A stretch of DNA of 64,000 nucleotides from Pseudahrensia aquimaris (GCF_042676045.1 NZ_JBHTJV010000002.1:62001-126000); one strand, 5' to 3'; counted from the first letter of the stretch, positions 37,501-46,071 are shown. Notes: generated from the letters alone by a model not told the origin. Made by a program: numbers and translations.

Positions 37501-37588
37501 AGCCAGTGCGCCTTCAAACTTCGTCGAGATAAACGGCGTCAACAATTCAACCGTCACGCTGACGGACGGTGATTTCATGTTCTATTGA
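34514..37588 (+). CDS. Large RTX calcium-binding exoprotein
   Basis: From the ATG at 34514 the product has 1024 residues (a TTG 8 codons upstream also opens the frame). There is no signal peptide. The first 300 residues contain isolated beta-rich segments with GTAGNDVFN-type openings. Then come several blocks of GGxGxDxLx RTX nonapeptides, at about 35460-35760, 35840-36210, 36590-36780 and 36950-37350 in the DNA. The C-terminal 70 residues (FRFVEVQFGQDTIHDYQDG, ending FMFY) resemble the peptidase M10/serralysin-type C-terminal domain of type I secretion substrates. No catalytic domain was recognised; adhesin or matrix protein are options. Exporter genes are not in this window. Confidence 0.85.
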   Translation: MAIYNITTLGDYTGTAGNDVFNISHTLLENGAARGTIIDGLGGNDRFVVDYGGDTGRAPSLYLPLLENVENLVLQNGSGRVLRVPMKDDQIASLLASGTTLNIKVDMPFTSQTGAVQVIFSLSSSGELDSQLLDFDQLFTITTGIGAVPLDTGFASLLYFFRPEENQRIFGTERGETFKTSGFGTSTVGTVNGRGGDDVFEMIGFVKSISGGDGTDRLELRTLGNTLNLNIDEGWLADATKRMDVDGIEDFSFRSDQSSGNLKITMGDNDAKLQTPGGFDVEITGGAGDLFLTGSRDARGQVTLFGGAGVEKITASDFDDLLNGGGGDDTFLALGGDDVVNGGAGDDSVYGHGGNDTIRGDAGNDTLRGGEGDDTISGGAGNDDLRGGNGNDIVRGGDGDDTILAGSGNDTVYGDAGFNILYGESGENFLYVAGSGANDPGYGNVYGGDGTDTIYGGNADDALFGLAGNDVLYGRGGDDVVSGGFGDDIVDGGGGNDVVNDGAGNDRLFGRDGDDRLTDTSGNDFVSGGNGNDTIYSLGGIDVIYGGAGNDRIELVVGEKDTVYGEDGDDSITTSTETASIADIHPGAGFNNIFLRSGENTIHIHGAAPGRRQDQIINFTPDGSNKVDLRAFDIYSIDLVKDLLTQSSYQNTALKLYDGVQDVTVVWFNTNGLSPDDFGADDFVLATPTTFRQIGTDARDHLYGSDVSDRLFGGDGSDVLYGSNGNDGLNGGDGNDELHGGAGRDLMVGGAGNDRYWVENAADRIVENANDGYDIVYATVSNLTLSANVEKLIFTDTGNHVGRGNASDNVLNGNAGSDKFIIDAGGDDTFSGGNGMDAFDARSSETGVRIYLNNQDLNGGATAGDFFASIETFIGSSTAGDIMKANPNGRARFAGDGGDDVLWGSNSIDYLRGDAGNDDLRGGAGRDTILGGTGNDDLYGGSGRDQFRFVEVQFGQDTIHDYQDGLDYLRFYSAVADEFSDFTISGNGTSSVRLTLASAPSNFVEINGVNNSTVTLTDGDFMFY

Positions 37589-37631
37589 GTCTTCATCGCG
37601 AAGAGAGTGCGTGAGTTATTGCGCATTCAAC

Positions 37632-37901
37632 TTATGCGCTCCCGTCAATCTTCGCTGAATGCTTGGCCGCTCTGCCTGAGACCCTTTTGCGCCATAGGCG
37701 GAAGCTCTTTGGTTTAAGGGATTGGCGCATGAGTTTGATGACTTCGTTTTCGTTCAAGCCTGTCTGGGCTTTGATGCTGTCGAAGGTTGTGTCGTCGCAC
37801 CATGCTAGTTCGATGATTTCACTGTCTGTCGGTTTGGATGCATCCGGATGATTGGCTGTGTGAGGGTTGGGCCAATCTTCGGGAAAGCTGCGGGTGGTCA
37901 T
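37632..37901 (-). CDS. TIGR03643/DUF2805 family small protein
   Basis: The 89-residue protein contains the conserved family core SEIIELAWCDDTTFDSIKAQ...NEVIKLMRQSLKPKSFRLWRKRVSGR, in an order and length matching the whole family. Its function is unknown. The pattern suggests a small helix-turn-helix-like basic protein. It lies convergent to the RTX gene, 43 bases away, and upstream of nothing obviously linked. Confidence 0.85.
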   Translation of the reverse strand: MTTRSFPEDWPNPHTANHPDASKPTDSEIIELAWCDDTTFDSIKAQTGLNENEVIKLMRQSLKPKSFRLWRKRVSGRAAKHSAKIDGSA

Positions 37902-38016
37902 GCGGTTTGGCCCTTGGGGATAACTGATCCCCAGAGTGCACCCAATAGTGGTGGTTGTGAAACCTGCGAAGTGTCACATTACCTGTGGGAGCGCTCGGCT
38001 TGTTGTCATTGCGGCA

Positions 38017-39537
38017 CTACGCGTTGAACACGCCCTTCAAATTTTCGCGCAGCACGTTTTTTTGGACTTTGCCCATCGTGTTGCGGGGAAGTTCTTTGAG
38101 AACTTCGATGTGCTTGGGTTGTTTGAAACGGGCGATTTGCGACTTGATCGTTTCTAACGTTTTAGCCGGATCAAAGTCTGGGTCTGACGGCACGATGACG
38201 GCCACAACGCCTTCGCCAAAGTCCGGATGGGCCACACCGATAACGGCGGATTCCAGAACGCCGGGTTGGTCGTCCAGCAGCAGTTCGATTTCTTTTGGAT
38301 ATATGTTGTAGCCGCCGGAAATGATCAGGTCTTTGGCGCGGCCAACGATGTGGACGTAGTTTTCCTTGTCGATTTTGCCGAGATCGCCAGTGATGAAAAA
38401 GCCGTCCTTGCGAAACTCTTCAGCAGTCTTTTCCGGCATGTTCCAGTAGCCCGAAAAGACGTTCGGTCCCTTCACCTCGATTACGCCGACTTCGCCTTGG
38501 GGGAGTTCTTGCCCTGTATCAGGATCAGCGATGCGCAATTGCGTGCCGGGCAGAGGAAAACCCACCGTGCCCGCGCGCCGTTCGCCATCATAGGGATTTG
38601 ACGTGTTCATGTTGGTTTCGGTCATGCCATAGCGTTCGAGAATCCGCATGCCCGTGCGTTGCTCGAATTGGACATGGGTTTCGGCCAAAAGAGGAGCGCT
38701 GCCGGAGACGAACAGGCGGATGTGGGAGACGAGATCTGCGGAGAAACGATCGTCGTTCAACAGGCGGGTGTAGAATGTCGGCACGCCCATCATGGACGTT
38801 GCGGCGGGCAGGGCGTCTATCACGTCGTCGTTGTTGAAGGCAGGCAGGAAAATGAGGGACGCGCCGGAGCACATCACCACGTTCAGTGCGACGAACAGGC
38901 CGTGGGTGTGGAAGATCGGTAGCGCGTGCAGCAGCACATCATCGGATGTGAAACGCCAAAAATCGGTGAGCGCGCGCGCGTTTGAGAGTAGGTTGTCATG
39001 GCTCAACATAGCGCCTTTAGAGCGACCCGTCGTACCTGATGTGTAGAGAATTGCGGCGAGGTCATCGGGTCCGCAGGCCGCGTTTTCAAAGGTTGGCTGC
39101 ATGGTTTGTGCGAGTGCGAAAAACGAGCCACTGTCTTTGCTTTCACCGGGAACGCCAAGAGTTTCCAGACGCGAGCCGCATTCCTCCGCAATGGGCTTAA
39201 GCGCTTCGCTTGATGCAGGATCACAAATGAAGAGCTTTGCGCTGGCATCATCAAGAAAGTAGCGCACCTCTTGTGCGGTATACGCGGTGTTGAGGGGAAG
39301 AAAGACTGCGCCCATGCGCGCGCAGGCGATGTAAAGCATGGCTGCTTCGACTGATTTAGGCGCTTGCACTGCGACGCGGTCGCCTTTTGCAACGCCGCAA
39401 TTGACCAACGCATTTGCCAGCTGAGCCGACAGCTCAAAAATCGAACGATAGGAGTATGCGGTACCATTTTTCAGCTTGGCGAAAGTGGCGAGCGGGTCGG
39501 CATTTGCCAGCAAACCGTCGATGAGGTGATTGCTCAT
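38017..39537 (-). CDS. matB: Malonyl-CoA synthetase (malonate-CoA ligase)
   Basis: The 506-residue acyl-adenylate-forming enzyme has the A3 motif YTSGTTGRSKGAM, the MatB-typical LPIFHTHGL, FVSGSAPL, ERYGMTETNMNTSNPYDGERRAGTVG and the C-terminal GDLGKID...GRAKDLIISGGYNIYPKEIE. The RYGMTET..N.SNPY.G.R combination is characteristic of MatB, which makes malonyl-CoA from malonate, CoA and ATP. No malonyl-CoA decarboxylase is next to it, so malonyl-CoA may feed fatty acid synthesis. Confidence 0.87.
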   Translation of the reverse strand: MSNHLIDGLLANADPLATFAKLKNGTAYSYRSIFELSAQLANALVNCGVAKGDRVAVQAPKSVEAAMLYIACARMGAVFLPLNTAYTAQEVRYFLDDASAKLFICDPASSEALKPIAEECGSRLETLGVPGESKDSGSFFALAQTMQPTFENAACGPDDLAAILYTSGTTGRSKGAMLSHDNLLSNARALTDFWRFTSDDVLLHALPIFHTHGLFVALNVVMCSGASLIFLPAFNNDDVIDALPAATSMMGVPTFYTRLLNDDRFSADLVSHIRLFVSGSAPLLAETHVQFEQRTGMRILERYGMTETNMNTSNPYDGERRAGTVGFPLPGTQLRIADPDTGQELPQGEVGVIEVKGPNVFSGYWNMPEKTAEEFRKDGFFITGDLGKIDKENYVHIVGRAKDLIISGGYNIYPKEIELLLDDQPGVLESAVIGVAHPDFGEGVVAVIVPSDPDFDPAKTLETIKSQIARFKQPKHIEVLKELPRNTMGKVQKNVLRENLKGVFNA

Positions 39538-39619
39538 GTGAGAAGACCTAGCAGGGGGAGGCTGATAGCATAAATCGCAAGGTGGTTGATGGGGTGTTCG
39601 GCATCTTGATTGAAACCGT

Positions 39620-40006
39620 TTAACCCATCGTCACCTTTTGGCCAGACAGCGCGATTGAAAACTGCAAAGAGCCTTCGTTCACCAGCCATTTGCGGATTTT
39701 ATAGGTCCGCATGTTTTGCGCATGCATGGGGTCTGCGTCAGCAATCGCCTTTGCCTCGTCCAGATTAGCCGCGCGGTAGACGATCATGCCAGTGCCCTGC
39801 ATCAGTTCGCCGGTATCGTCTGATAACGGCCCGGCAAGGAAAAGATTGCCCGCGGCTTCGACCTGTTTTTGATAGTCGAGATGGGCTGGCAAAACAGCCT
39901 GCATTTGCTCTGCCGGAGCGCTGGCGGTGGATTCGACCACGAACAATTCCATAGCAAGCGAGCCTCTGCTCTTTGAGGCTGCTTTGTATTCTTCCCAGCT
40001 TGGCAT
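39620..40006 (-). CDS. YciI-like protein
   Basis: The 128-residue protein matches the YCII-related ferredoxin-like fold: FVVESTASAPAEQMQAVLPAHLDYQKQVEAAGNLFLAGPL...GTGMIVYRAANLDEAKAIADADPMHAQNMRTYKIRKW (quoted in separate pieces of the chain). The conserved HLDYQ His and DPMH Asp/His are present. These proteins are often dimeric isomerases, lactonases or dehydrochlorinase-like. The ATG at 40006 is used; the upstream extension has no family similarity. It is divergent from the nitroreductase operon. Confidence 0.8.
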   Translation of the reverse strand: MPSWEEYKAASKSRGSLAMELFVVESTASAPAEQMQAVLPAHLDYQKQVEAAGNLFLAGPLSDDTGELMQGTGMIVYRAANLDEAKAIADADPMHAQNMRTYKIRKWLVNEGSLQFSIALSGQKVTMG

Positions 40007-40065
40007 CGGCGATGTCTCTCGGTGTTTATGAGGCTTCAGACTAGACCAAGGCACATCAAAAGAAA

Positions 40066-40075
40066 ATATCGATAT
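40066..40075. promoter_or_regulatory. Candidate GntR operator ATATCGATAT upstream of the dioxygenase/TRAP operon
   Basis: A perfect 10-base palindrome lies in the 137-base gap between the divergent YciI and nitroreductase genes. A near-identical sequence (one base different) lies upstream of the GntR gene at the other end of this operon. FadR-type GntR proteins commonly bind AT-rich palindromes of this sort. Evidence is only the pair of sites. Confidence 0.35.
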
Positions 40076-40143
40076 AAATTGACCAATCCTGCCTAATCTG
40101 GGTATTTTAAGCTCTCGATAGGGCGAATAAGCGTGGTCGCAGC

Positions 40144-40800
40144 ATGAGTGATATGGCTTTGGATGGTCAGCGCGTTTCCGCTCAAGACGATATCCGCGCT
40201 TTGCGTGATCAAATCAGCGCCCTCGACCAGCCTGCTCTCGATCTTATTTTGACCCGCGCCCGCTCGCACTATGCGTGGCAGGATAAGCCTGTCACCGACG
40301 CGCAAATTCACCGCATGTATGACATTGTGAAAATGGGTTCGACGAGCATGAACACGTGCCCTGCGCGGTTCATTTGGGTGAAGAGCCAAGAGGGGCGAGA
40401 GCGGCTGGCGAAGTCCCTTAAGCCCGCCAATGTTCCCAAGGTTATGGGTGCACCGCTGACCTGTATCATCGCTTGGGATACGGAATTTTGGCACCATCTG
40501 CCAAAGCTATTTCCCCACGACGACCGCCGCCCGCTGTTTGATGGCAATGAAGCTTATTGCCACGACACGGCCTATCGCAATTCCACGCTTCAGGGCGCTT
40601 ATCTGATGATTGCTGCCCGCGCCATTGGTTTGGACATCGGTGCCATGTCCGGCTTTTCCAACAAGATAGTGGACGAGGAATTTTTCGCTGGGACAACGCT
40701 GAAATCGAACTTTCTGCTCAATATTGGCTATGCCGATGAGACAGCTCTTTTCCAGCGACTGCCGCGTTTTGACTTTAACGAAGTGTGCAGCTTCGCATGA
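40144..40800 (+). CDS. Nitroreductase-fold protein (RutE/malonic semialdehyde reductase-like)
   Basis: The 218-residue protein has the FMN-binding nitroreductase pattern of the RutE-like branch: ARSHYAWQDKPVTDAQI, MGSTSMNTCPARFIWV, LQGAYLMIAARAIGLDIGAMSGF and FLLNIGYAD. RutE reduces malonic semialdehyde in pyrimidine degradation; relatives act on other aldehydes or quinones. It is the first gene of an operon with an OsmC protein, a TRAP transporter and an intradiol dioxygenase, so a quinone or semialdehyde reductase role fits. Confidence 0.82.
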   Translation: MSDMALDGQRVSAQDDIRALRDQISALDQPALDLILTRARSHYAWQDKPVTDAQIHRMYDIVKMGSTSMNTCPARFIWVKSQEGRERLAKSLKPANVPKVMGAPLTCIIAWDTEFWHHLPKLFPHDDRRPLFDGNEAYCHDTAYRNSTLQGAYLMIAARAIGLDIGAMSGFSNKIVDEEFFAGTTLKSNFLLNIGYADETALFQRLPRFDFNEVCSFA

Positions 40801-40823
40801 TCGCGCGGGAGAGTTGCTGAGCC

Positions 40824-41285
40824 ATGGAAGTTAGAATGAAAACTGCCGTTAAGCTGCGTGTTCAGGGCGAATGTCCATCGCACTCGCTGTCGGAGATCAC
40901 GGTACGCGATACGGGGTTGAAGATTGACGAGCCAGTTGAACGCGGTGGCACCAATTTGGGACCAACACCGACGGACACGGCGCTGGCCGCGCTTATCGGT
41001 TGTACGAATGTGATCGGTCACAAATGTGCGGCTTCGCTCGGGTTAGATATAGGCAAGCTGGACATTTCAGCCGTCTGCGACTTCGACCGTCGTGGCGTGA
41101 CGCTGGAGGAAGAGATTGACGTGCCGTTTCAACGCATCGCGCTGAAAGTGATCACATCCAACGCTGTCAGCGATACCGATTTAGTGCGGCTTGCGGCTGA
41201 GGTTGCAAAGTTCTGCCCATTGGCCAAGCTGTTTCGACAAGCCGGGACGATTATCGACGAGGAGTGGGTTTCCGCTTCTGCCTGA
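40824..41285 (+). CDS. OsmC-family protein
   Basis: The 153-residue protein has the OsmC/Ohr fold signature with the two reactive cysteines, Cys60 (ALIGCTNVI) and Cys131 (KFCPLAKLF). Family members reduce organic hydroperoxides, though many standalone OsmC proteins have unknown substrates. It sits between the nitroreductase and TRAP genes. A second, distant OsmC gene accompanies the other TRAP cluster in this window. Confidence 0.85.
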   Translation: MEVRMKTAVKLRVQGECPSHSLSEITVRDTGLKIDEPVERGGTNLGPTPTDTALAALIGCTNVIGHKCAASLGLDIGKLDISAVCDFDRRGVTLEEEIDVPFQRIALKVITSNAVSDTDLVRLAAEVAKFCPLAKLFRQAGTIIDEEWVSASA

Positions 41286-41321
41286 ACGACCAACAAGTTC
41301 CGATTTATCTGGGAGGATACA

Positions 41322-42422
41322 ATGTCTGCATTCATGAAACTCACCCGCCGCGCTGTAATGGCGCTTGCGCTCTCCACTGCTGCAGTTGTTGGCATGGGCA
41401 GCGCGCCATCTAGCGCGCAGGAAACGATCAACATGATCGCCATTGATGGCTATCCTGATCGCTCCATGTGGGTGAAGGAGTTTTCCGGTTTTTTCATTCC
41501 GCGTGTGAATGAAGAGCTGGCAAAAAGCGGCAAATTCAAAATCAATTGGCAAGAGTCCTATGGCGGTTCCATCGTCAAACCCCGCGGCGTGCTGGAAGGC
41601 ATCAAGCTGGGCCTTGGCGATATCGGCATCGTGACAACGATCTTCCACAATTCCGCGCTGCCCAGCCAAGGCATTTCGGCGGTCACTCCATTCATCGCGT
41701 CAGACGCCCGCGCGGTTGCCAAAGCGGTGGATGAAATCGCAAAAGAGTTTCCCTCAATCAATGCGGAGTTTGACGCGGAAAATCAGGTCTATCTGGCAAC
41801 TGGCGTGGTGCTCGATACTTACCAGATGTTCTGCAAAGATCCGATTGCGGGCCTCTCTGATATGGAAGGTAAGAAGGTTGCGGGCGCGGGCTATAATCTG
41901 CGCTATTTGGAAGGTATTGAGGGCGCAGCCGGTGTGCGCGGCGGATTGCCGAACTTCTATAACATGCTGCAAACCGGCGTTGTGGAATGTGCGATGCTTT
42001 GGCCGGAAGCCGCCAAGACATTCAAGATCGCAGAAGTTGCTCCCTACATGCTGAAGGCTGATTTAGGCGCGGTTAATTCCAAGACCGTGACCGTCAACAA
42101 GGACGTTTGGGCCAAGCTGCCGGATGAAGTGAAAGAAGTGCTCCAAAAAGTGGCCGTTGAATACCGCGATCACGTTGCAGGCATTGCAATGGATCGTGCG
42201 GGTGAATCGCTGGAAGCCTATAAGGCCGGTGGCGGAAAAGTTGTCGAAATGGACGCCGCGTCCCGCAAGGCCTGGGCCGATGGCATGCCGAATATCGCGG
42301 TCGAATGGGCCAAGGCGTTGGACAAAAAGGGCGCCCCCGGCTCGGCAATGCTGAAAGCTTATGAAGATAAACTCAAAGCGGCTGGCTTTACGCCGGTGCG
42401 CGATTGGGCGGCTGAGCTTTAG
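41322..42422 (+). CDS. TRAP transporter substrate-binding protein (DctP family), cluster 1
   Basis: The 366-residue protein has a signal peptide (MSAFMKLTRRAVMALALSTAAVVG...APSSAQE), followed by a DctP-type fold: YGGSIVKPRGVLEGIKLGLGDIGIV, GLSDMEGKKVAGAG and NFYNMLQTGVVECAMLWPEA. It is longer-range similar to the DctP protein of cluster 2. The leader TCTGGGAGGATACA in front of the ATG is identical at that gene. The ligand is likely an aromatic or dicarboxylic acid, given the dioxygenase downstream; this is inference. Confidence 0.9.
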   Translation: MSAFMKLTRRAVMALALSTAAVVGMGSAPSSAQETINMIAIDGYPDRSMWVKEFSGFFIPRVNEELAKSGKFKINWQESYGGSIVKPRGVLEGIKLGLGDIGIVTTIFHNSALPSQGISAVTPFIASDARAVAKAVDEIAKEFPSINAEFDAENQVYLATGVVLDTYQMFCKDPIAGLSDMEGKKVAGAGYNLRYLEGIEGAAGVRGGLPNFYNMLQTGVVECAMLWPEAAKTFKIAEVAPYMLKADLGAVNSKTVTVNKDVWAKLPDEVKEVLQKVAVEYRDHVAGIAMDRAGESLEAYKAGGGKVVEMDAASRKAWADGMPNIAVEWAKALDKKGAPGSAMLKAYEDKLKAAGFTPVRDWAAEL

Positions 42423-42448
42423 TCGGCCAAGCGGCGAGGCTTATCGTC

Positions 42449-43069
42449 ATGCGGGCGCAAATCCGCCGCCTCTACACGCCGTTCACCGGCGTTGCCATCG
42501 TTGCCAACACGATCGGCACGCTGGTGATCTTCGCGCTTGTTTTGATTATGAACATCGACGTCATTGCGCGCGGGCTATTCAACGCTCCGCTGCGTGGTGT
42601 CGTCGAGGTTGTGATCTTCTCGCTCATTCTGATCGTCTTCCTTCAATTGCCGGATGTGGTGCGCAGCAATCGGCTGACGCGTTCTGACGGTTTTCTTGTG
42701 CTGGCAGAGACCAACTTTCCGCGCATTGGTAGCTGGTTGTCACGGGCGATTGATCTGGCTGCCTGCATTTTCATGGCTTTGATCGCTTGGACTATCTGGC
42801 CGGAGGCGATTGAATCGATCGAGACCTGCGGCTTTATCAGCGGGCCAGAATTTGGTGGGCAGGTTGATGGCGGATTGTTCGCCCGCATCGCTGCCGCCTT
42901 TGGGCGTTGCGAATACTTCGGGACACCGGGCATTTTTACGGCTCCGTGGTGGCCAGCCAAAATGTCCATCGCGTTCAGTGTGACGCTTTGTGCCATCATC
43001 TTTTTGTTCAAGACCATCCTGGGAAACCGCAATCCGGCGCTCGTTGATGATGGGGAGAGCCCGGTATGA
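42449..43069 (+). CDS. TRAP transporter small permease (DctQ family), cluster 1
   Basis: The 206-residue protein has four hydrophobic segments and the DctQ pattern DVIARGLFNAPLRGVVEVVIFSLI...LPDVVRSNRLTRSD (separate pieces). A Cys-containing loop (about residues 128-155) between the third and fourth segments is longer than usual. Its last 4 bases overlap the large permease start (ATGA). Confidence 0.88.
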   Translation: MRAQIRRLYTPFTGVAIVANTIGTLVIFALVLIMNIDVIARGLFNAPLRGVVEVVIFSLILIVFLQLPDVVRSNRLTRSDGFLVLAETNFPRIGSWLSRAIDLAACIFMALIAWTIWPEAIESIETCGFISGPEFGGQVDGGLFARIAAAFGRCEYFGTPGIFTAPWWPAKMSIAFSVTLCAIIFLFKTILGNRNPALVDDGESPV

Positions 43070-44376
43070 CCCCTGTCGAAATCGGCACGCTGTCGGTCAT
43101 CGCAATTGTGACGATGGTTTATCTGGGAATGTATATTCCCATCGCGCTTGGGCTGGTGTCTTTCGTCTCAATATGGGTGATTTCTGGCAAGCCGATCTTG
43201 GCATTCAATTTTCTGAAAGTTGCGGTCAGTGATGGGGTGACGGAATATTCGTTCGCTACGATTCCGCTGTTCACAGTTATGGGGCTGCTCGTCTCGCGAG
43301 CGGGGTTGGGGAGTGATATCTACACCGTGCTGAACCGCGCCTTCCGCCGCTTGCTGGGCGGCATCGGCATGGCGACGGTGGGGGCAAACGCGGTGTTTGC
43401 GGCGGTGACGGGATCGTCCATCGCCTCGGCCTCGGTCTTTACCAAGATCGCTGTGCCGGAAATGCGCAACCTGAACTACAACAAGCGCTTTGCGGTTGGT
43501 GTGGTGGCGGGCTCATCCGTGCTGGGCATGATCATTCCGCCAAGCGCGATGCTTATCATTTACTCTTTCGTTTCCGAAACTTCGGTGGGCGATATGTTTC
43601 TGGCTGGCATCGTGCCGGGTTTGATTTTGACTGCGGCATATATCGCTTGGATTCTTTTCGCGGGGAAAATGTTTCCCTCCTATTTGGGCGAAGGCATCAA
43701 CGATGCAGAAGACATTCCGCTGACCACCTATGAACTGCTCGACAAGACTGTTCCGATCACCGCGCTGATCGCGATTGTGCTTGGAGGCATTTATACAGGT
43801 TGGCTGACGCCCGTTGAAGCTGGTGCGGCTGGTGCGCTGGCTGCATTGGTTATTGCTCTCATTCGCCGGACGATCACGTGGCGTGAATTGTGGGAGACCG
43901 CCATCGAGACGGGCCACATCACGGCGTCGATCCTGTTTCTTATCGCGATGGCTTCGCTCTACAGCCGCATGCTCGGTTATGCGGGTCTGCCAAACGAATT
44001 GAACAATGCGTTGCAGACTTATCAATTCGGGTTTGTGGAAGTGATGATCATATACGTCATTCTGATGCTGTTTCTTGGTACCATTCTAGACACCGCCTCG
44101 ATCATTCTGATCGTGGTGCCGTTGTTCATCACGCTGGTGGAATCCATGGGCATGAGCATCGTGTGGTTCGGCATCATCACGGTGATTGGCGCTGAGATCG
44201 GCTTGCTGACCCCACCGCTTGGCATATCTTGTTTTGTCATAAAGACCAGTTTGAACGACCCGACGATTTCGCTGAAAGACGTGTTCTTTGGCGCATTTCC
44301 GTTCGCGGTTATCATGCTGCTGGTTTTGATTTTGTTGATCGCTTACCCCGTGCTGTCGATAGGCATTTTGGGCTAA
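43066..44376 (+). CDS. TRAP transporter large permease (DctM family), cluster 1
   Basis: The 436-residue membrane protein has about a dozen hydrophobic segments and the DctM signatures FATIPLFTVMGLLVSRAGL, TGSSIASASVFTKIAVPEM, GSSVLGMIIPPSAMLIIYS, LFLGTILDTASIILI and EIGLLTPPLGISCFVIK. With the DctP and DctQ proteins it forms a sodium- or proton-driven importer. The dioxygenase gene starts 21 bases downstream. Confidence 0.92.
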   Translation: MTPVEIGTLSVIAIVTMVYLGMYIPIALGLVSFVSIWVISGKPILAFNFLKVAVSDGVTEYSFATIPLFTVMGLLVSRAGLGSDIYTVLNRAFRRLLGGIGMATVGANAVFAAVTGSSIASASVFTKIAVPEMRNLNYNKRFAVGVVAGSSVLGMIIPPSAMLIIYSFVSETSVGDMFLAGIVPGLILTAAYIAWILFAGKMFPSYLGEGINDAEDIPLTTYELLDKTVPITALIAIVLGGIYTGWLTPVEAGAAGALAALVIALIRRTITWRELWETAIETGHITASILFLIAMASLYSRMLGYAGLPNELNNALQTYQFGFVEVMIIYVILMLFLGTILDTASIILIVVPLFITLVESMGMSIVWFGIITVIGAEIGLLTPPLGISCFVIKTSLNDPTISLKDVFFGAFPFAVIMLLVLILLIAYPVLSIGILG

Positions 44377-44397
44377 GCAGAGTTTTGGAGACGCACC

Positions 44398-45273
44398 ATG
44401 CGTACAGTTACCACGGATACGATCACCCAGGCTTTCATCGACTATATCGGGGCGGAGACTGATGAGCGTGTGCGGTTTGTGGTGACAAAGCTGGTGGAAC
44501 ATATCCACGATTTCGCCCGGGAGACGAACCTGACCCACGATGAATGGCGCAAGGGTTTGGAACTGCTTTATGCGGCGGGTGAAATTTCAACGCCGGAACG
44601 CAATGAGTTTGTTTTGTTCTCCGATGTCTTGGGGCTTTCTTCGATTGTCGACATGATCAATTCGCCCGACACAGGCACACCGTCGAGCGTGCTCGGTCCA
44701 TTCCACGTTTTAGGAGCGCCAGATTTGCCCGTTGGGGGCGACATGAAGCGCGATAACGACGGCGACCTCATCGTCGTTGGTGGCACTGTCACATCAACAG
44801 ACGGCAAGCCAATCGAAGGAGCTGTGTTGGAGATCTGGCAGACGGCGGATAACGGGCTTTATTCTGGCCAGGACGAAGATCAGCCGGAATACAATCTGCG
44901 CGCCCGCATGACGACTGGCGCGGACGGTCGGTATCTGTTTTCAACCGTGCGCCCTGCGCCTTACACTGTGCCGGAAGACGGGCCCGTTGGTGAATTGCTG
45001 CGCGCGACAGGCCGTCATCCGTGGCGGCCATCGCACCTGCATTTCATTGCAGTCGCCGAGGGCTATCGCCAATTGGTGACGGAGGTCTTCCCCAGCGACG
45101 ACCAATATCTCGATGAAGATGCGGTCTTCGGTGTGCGTGAAAAGCTGGTGATGGACTACGAAGAGCGCACCCGAACGGATGACCTGCCGGATGATCTGGA
45201 AATCAAGGATCGCATCGACGGGCCTTACTACAAGGTCGATTTTGACTTCGTTCTGGCACCGCTAGAGGCTTAG
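44398..45273 (+). CDS. Intradiol ring-cleavage dioxygenase (hydroxyquinol/catechol 1,2-dioxygenase type)
   Basis: The 291-residue protein has an N-terminal helical dimerisation domain and the non-heme Fe(III) site of intradiol dioxygenases: Tyr155 (DNGLYSGQ), Tyr189 (APYTVPEDGPVG), His213 and His215 (RPSHLHF). GPVGELLRATGRHPWRPSHLHF is typical of the hydroxyquinol 1,2-dioxygenase branch, although catechol cannot be excluded. It cleaves the ring between two hydroxyls to a muconate. No maleylacetate reductase is next to it. The stop overlaps that of the convergent GntR gene by 3 to 4 bases. Confidence 0.87.
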   Translation: MRTVTTDTITQAFIDYIGAETDERVRFVVTKLVEHIHDFARETNLTHDEWRKGLELLYAAGEISTPERNEFVLFSDVLGLSSIVDMINSPDTGTPSSVLGPFHVLGAPDLPVGGDMKRDNDGDLIVVGGTVTSTDGKPIEGAVLEIWQTADNGLYSGQDEDQPEYNLRARMTTGADGRYLFSTVRPAPYTVPEDGPVGELLRATGRHPWRPSHLHFIAVAEGYRQLVTEVFPSDDQYLDEDAVFGVREKLVMDYEERTRTDDLPDDLEIKDRIDGPYYKVDFDFVLAPLEA

Positions 45274-45998
45274 TCCTCCGCCAATTGCTGCGCGAGGAAG
45301 CCGCTGGTCTTTTGATAGTGATTGACCAGCAATCGCACCGCCTTGTCAGCATCGCGGGCTAAAACCGCGTCAGCAATGGCGTTGTGTTCGGCTGCGATAT
45401 CCCGCGACGGATAGGCAGATTTGCCGGATAATTGCCGATAACGTATGTTTTGATCGTAAAGCTGGTCGCAGAATTTTCGCATCATGGACGAGCCGCATTC
45501 AGCCAGCAGTGTCATATGGAAATGTTTGTGCGCGGTTTCCCACTCGCTGTTGTCGATGAAAACTTCGCTCGATTGTGAACGGGGAATGCGCGAAAGACGA
45601 TAATTGGCCAGCACCACGCTTTCCTCCCACGTTTGCGAACCATTCTGGATGGATTCCCGCAAGGCAACTGCTTCCAGCCAACAGCGTGTCTTTAGCAGTT
45701 CAGCGAATTCCGTTTCACTGACGGACGAGACGCGAAAGCCGCGCTGGTCTATGCGCTCCACCAGATGATCGGATGTCAGCAGGCTTAGCGCCTCGCGGAT
45801 CGGGCTGGTGCCAGCGTCGTACTGGCGTCGCAGTTCTTCGATCTTCAGCTTGCTGCCAGCTTTTAACTTGCCAGAAATGATGTCGTGTTTGAGTATTGTG
45901 TAGGCTCGGCTGGTCATCGATTCAGGGCTTTGGGAAGCGCTTAAATCTTCGGGTTGATCATCTTTGATCAGCTTCAACTTTGCCGGTGACTTGCTCAC
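45270..45998 (-). CDS. GntR-family (FadR/FCD-type) transcriptional regulator
   Basis: The 242-residue protein has an N-terminal winged helix-turn-helix (LKIEELRRQYDAGTSPIREALSLL...VERIDQRGFRVSSVS, separate pieces) and a C-terminal all-helical FCD ligand-binding domain with the His ligands of the family. The start is GTG at 45998. It is convergent with the dioxygenase/TRAP operon, so it is the likely regulator of that operon and of itself. A shared AT-rich palindrome in front of both supports this. Confidence 0.88.
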   Translation of the reverse strand: MSKSPAKLKLIKDDQPEDLSASQSPESMTSRAYTILKHDIISGKLKAGSKLKIEELRRQYDAGTSPIREALSLLTSDHLVERIDQRGFRVSSVSETEFAELLKTRCWLEAVALRESIQNGSQTWEESVVLANYRLSRIPRSQSSEVFIDNSEWETAHKHFHMTLLAECGSSMMRKFCDQLYDQNIRYRQLSGKSAYPSRDIAAEHNAIADAVLARDADKAVRLLVNHYQKTSGFLAQQLAED

Positions 45999-46071
45999 AA
46001 GAGGATCCCGTTTCTATTGGCTTTTCGCTTCAACAAGCGATGCTGTCCGCTGGCCAGAGCCTGATTATGAT

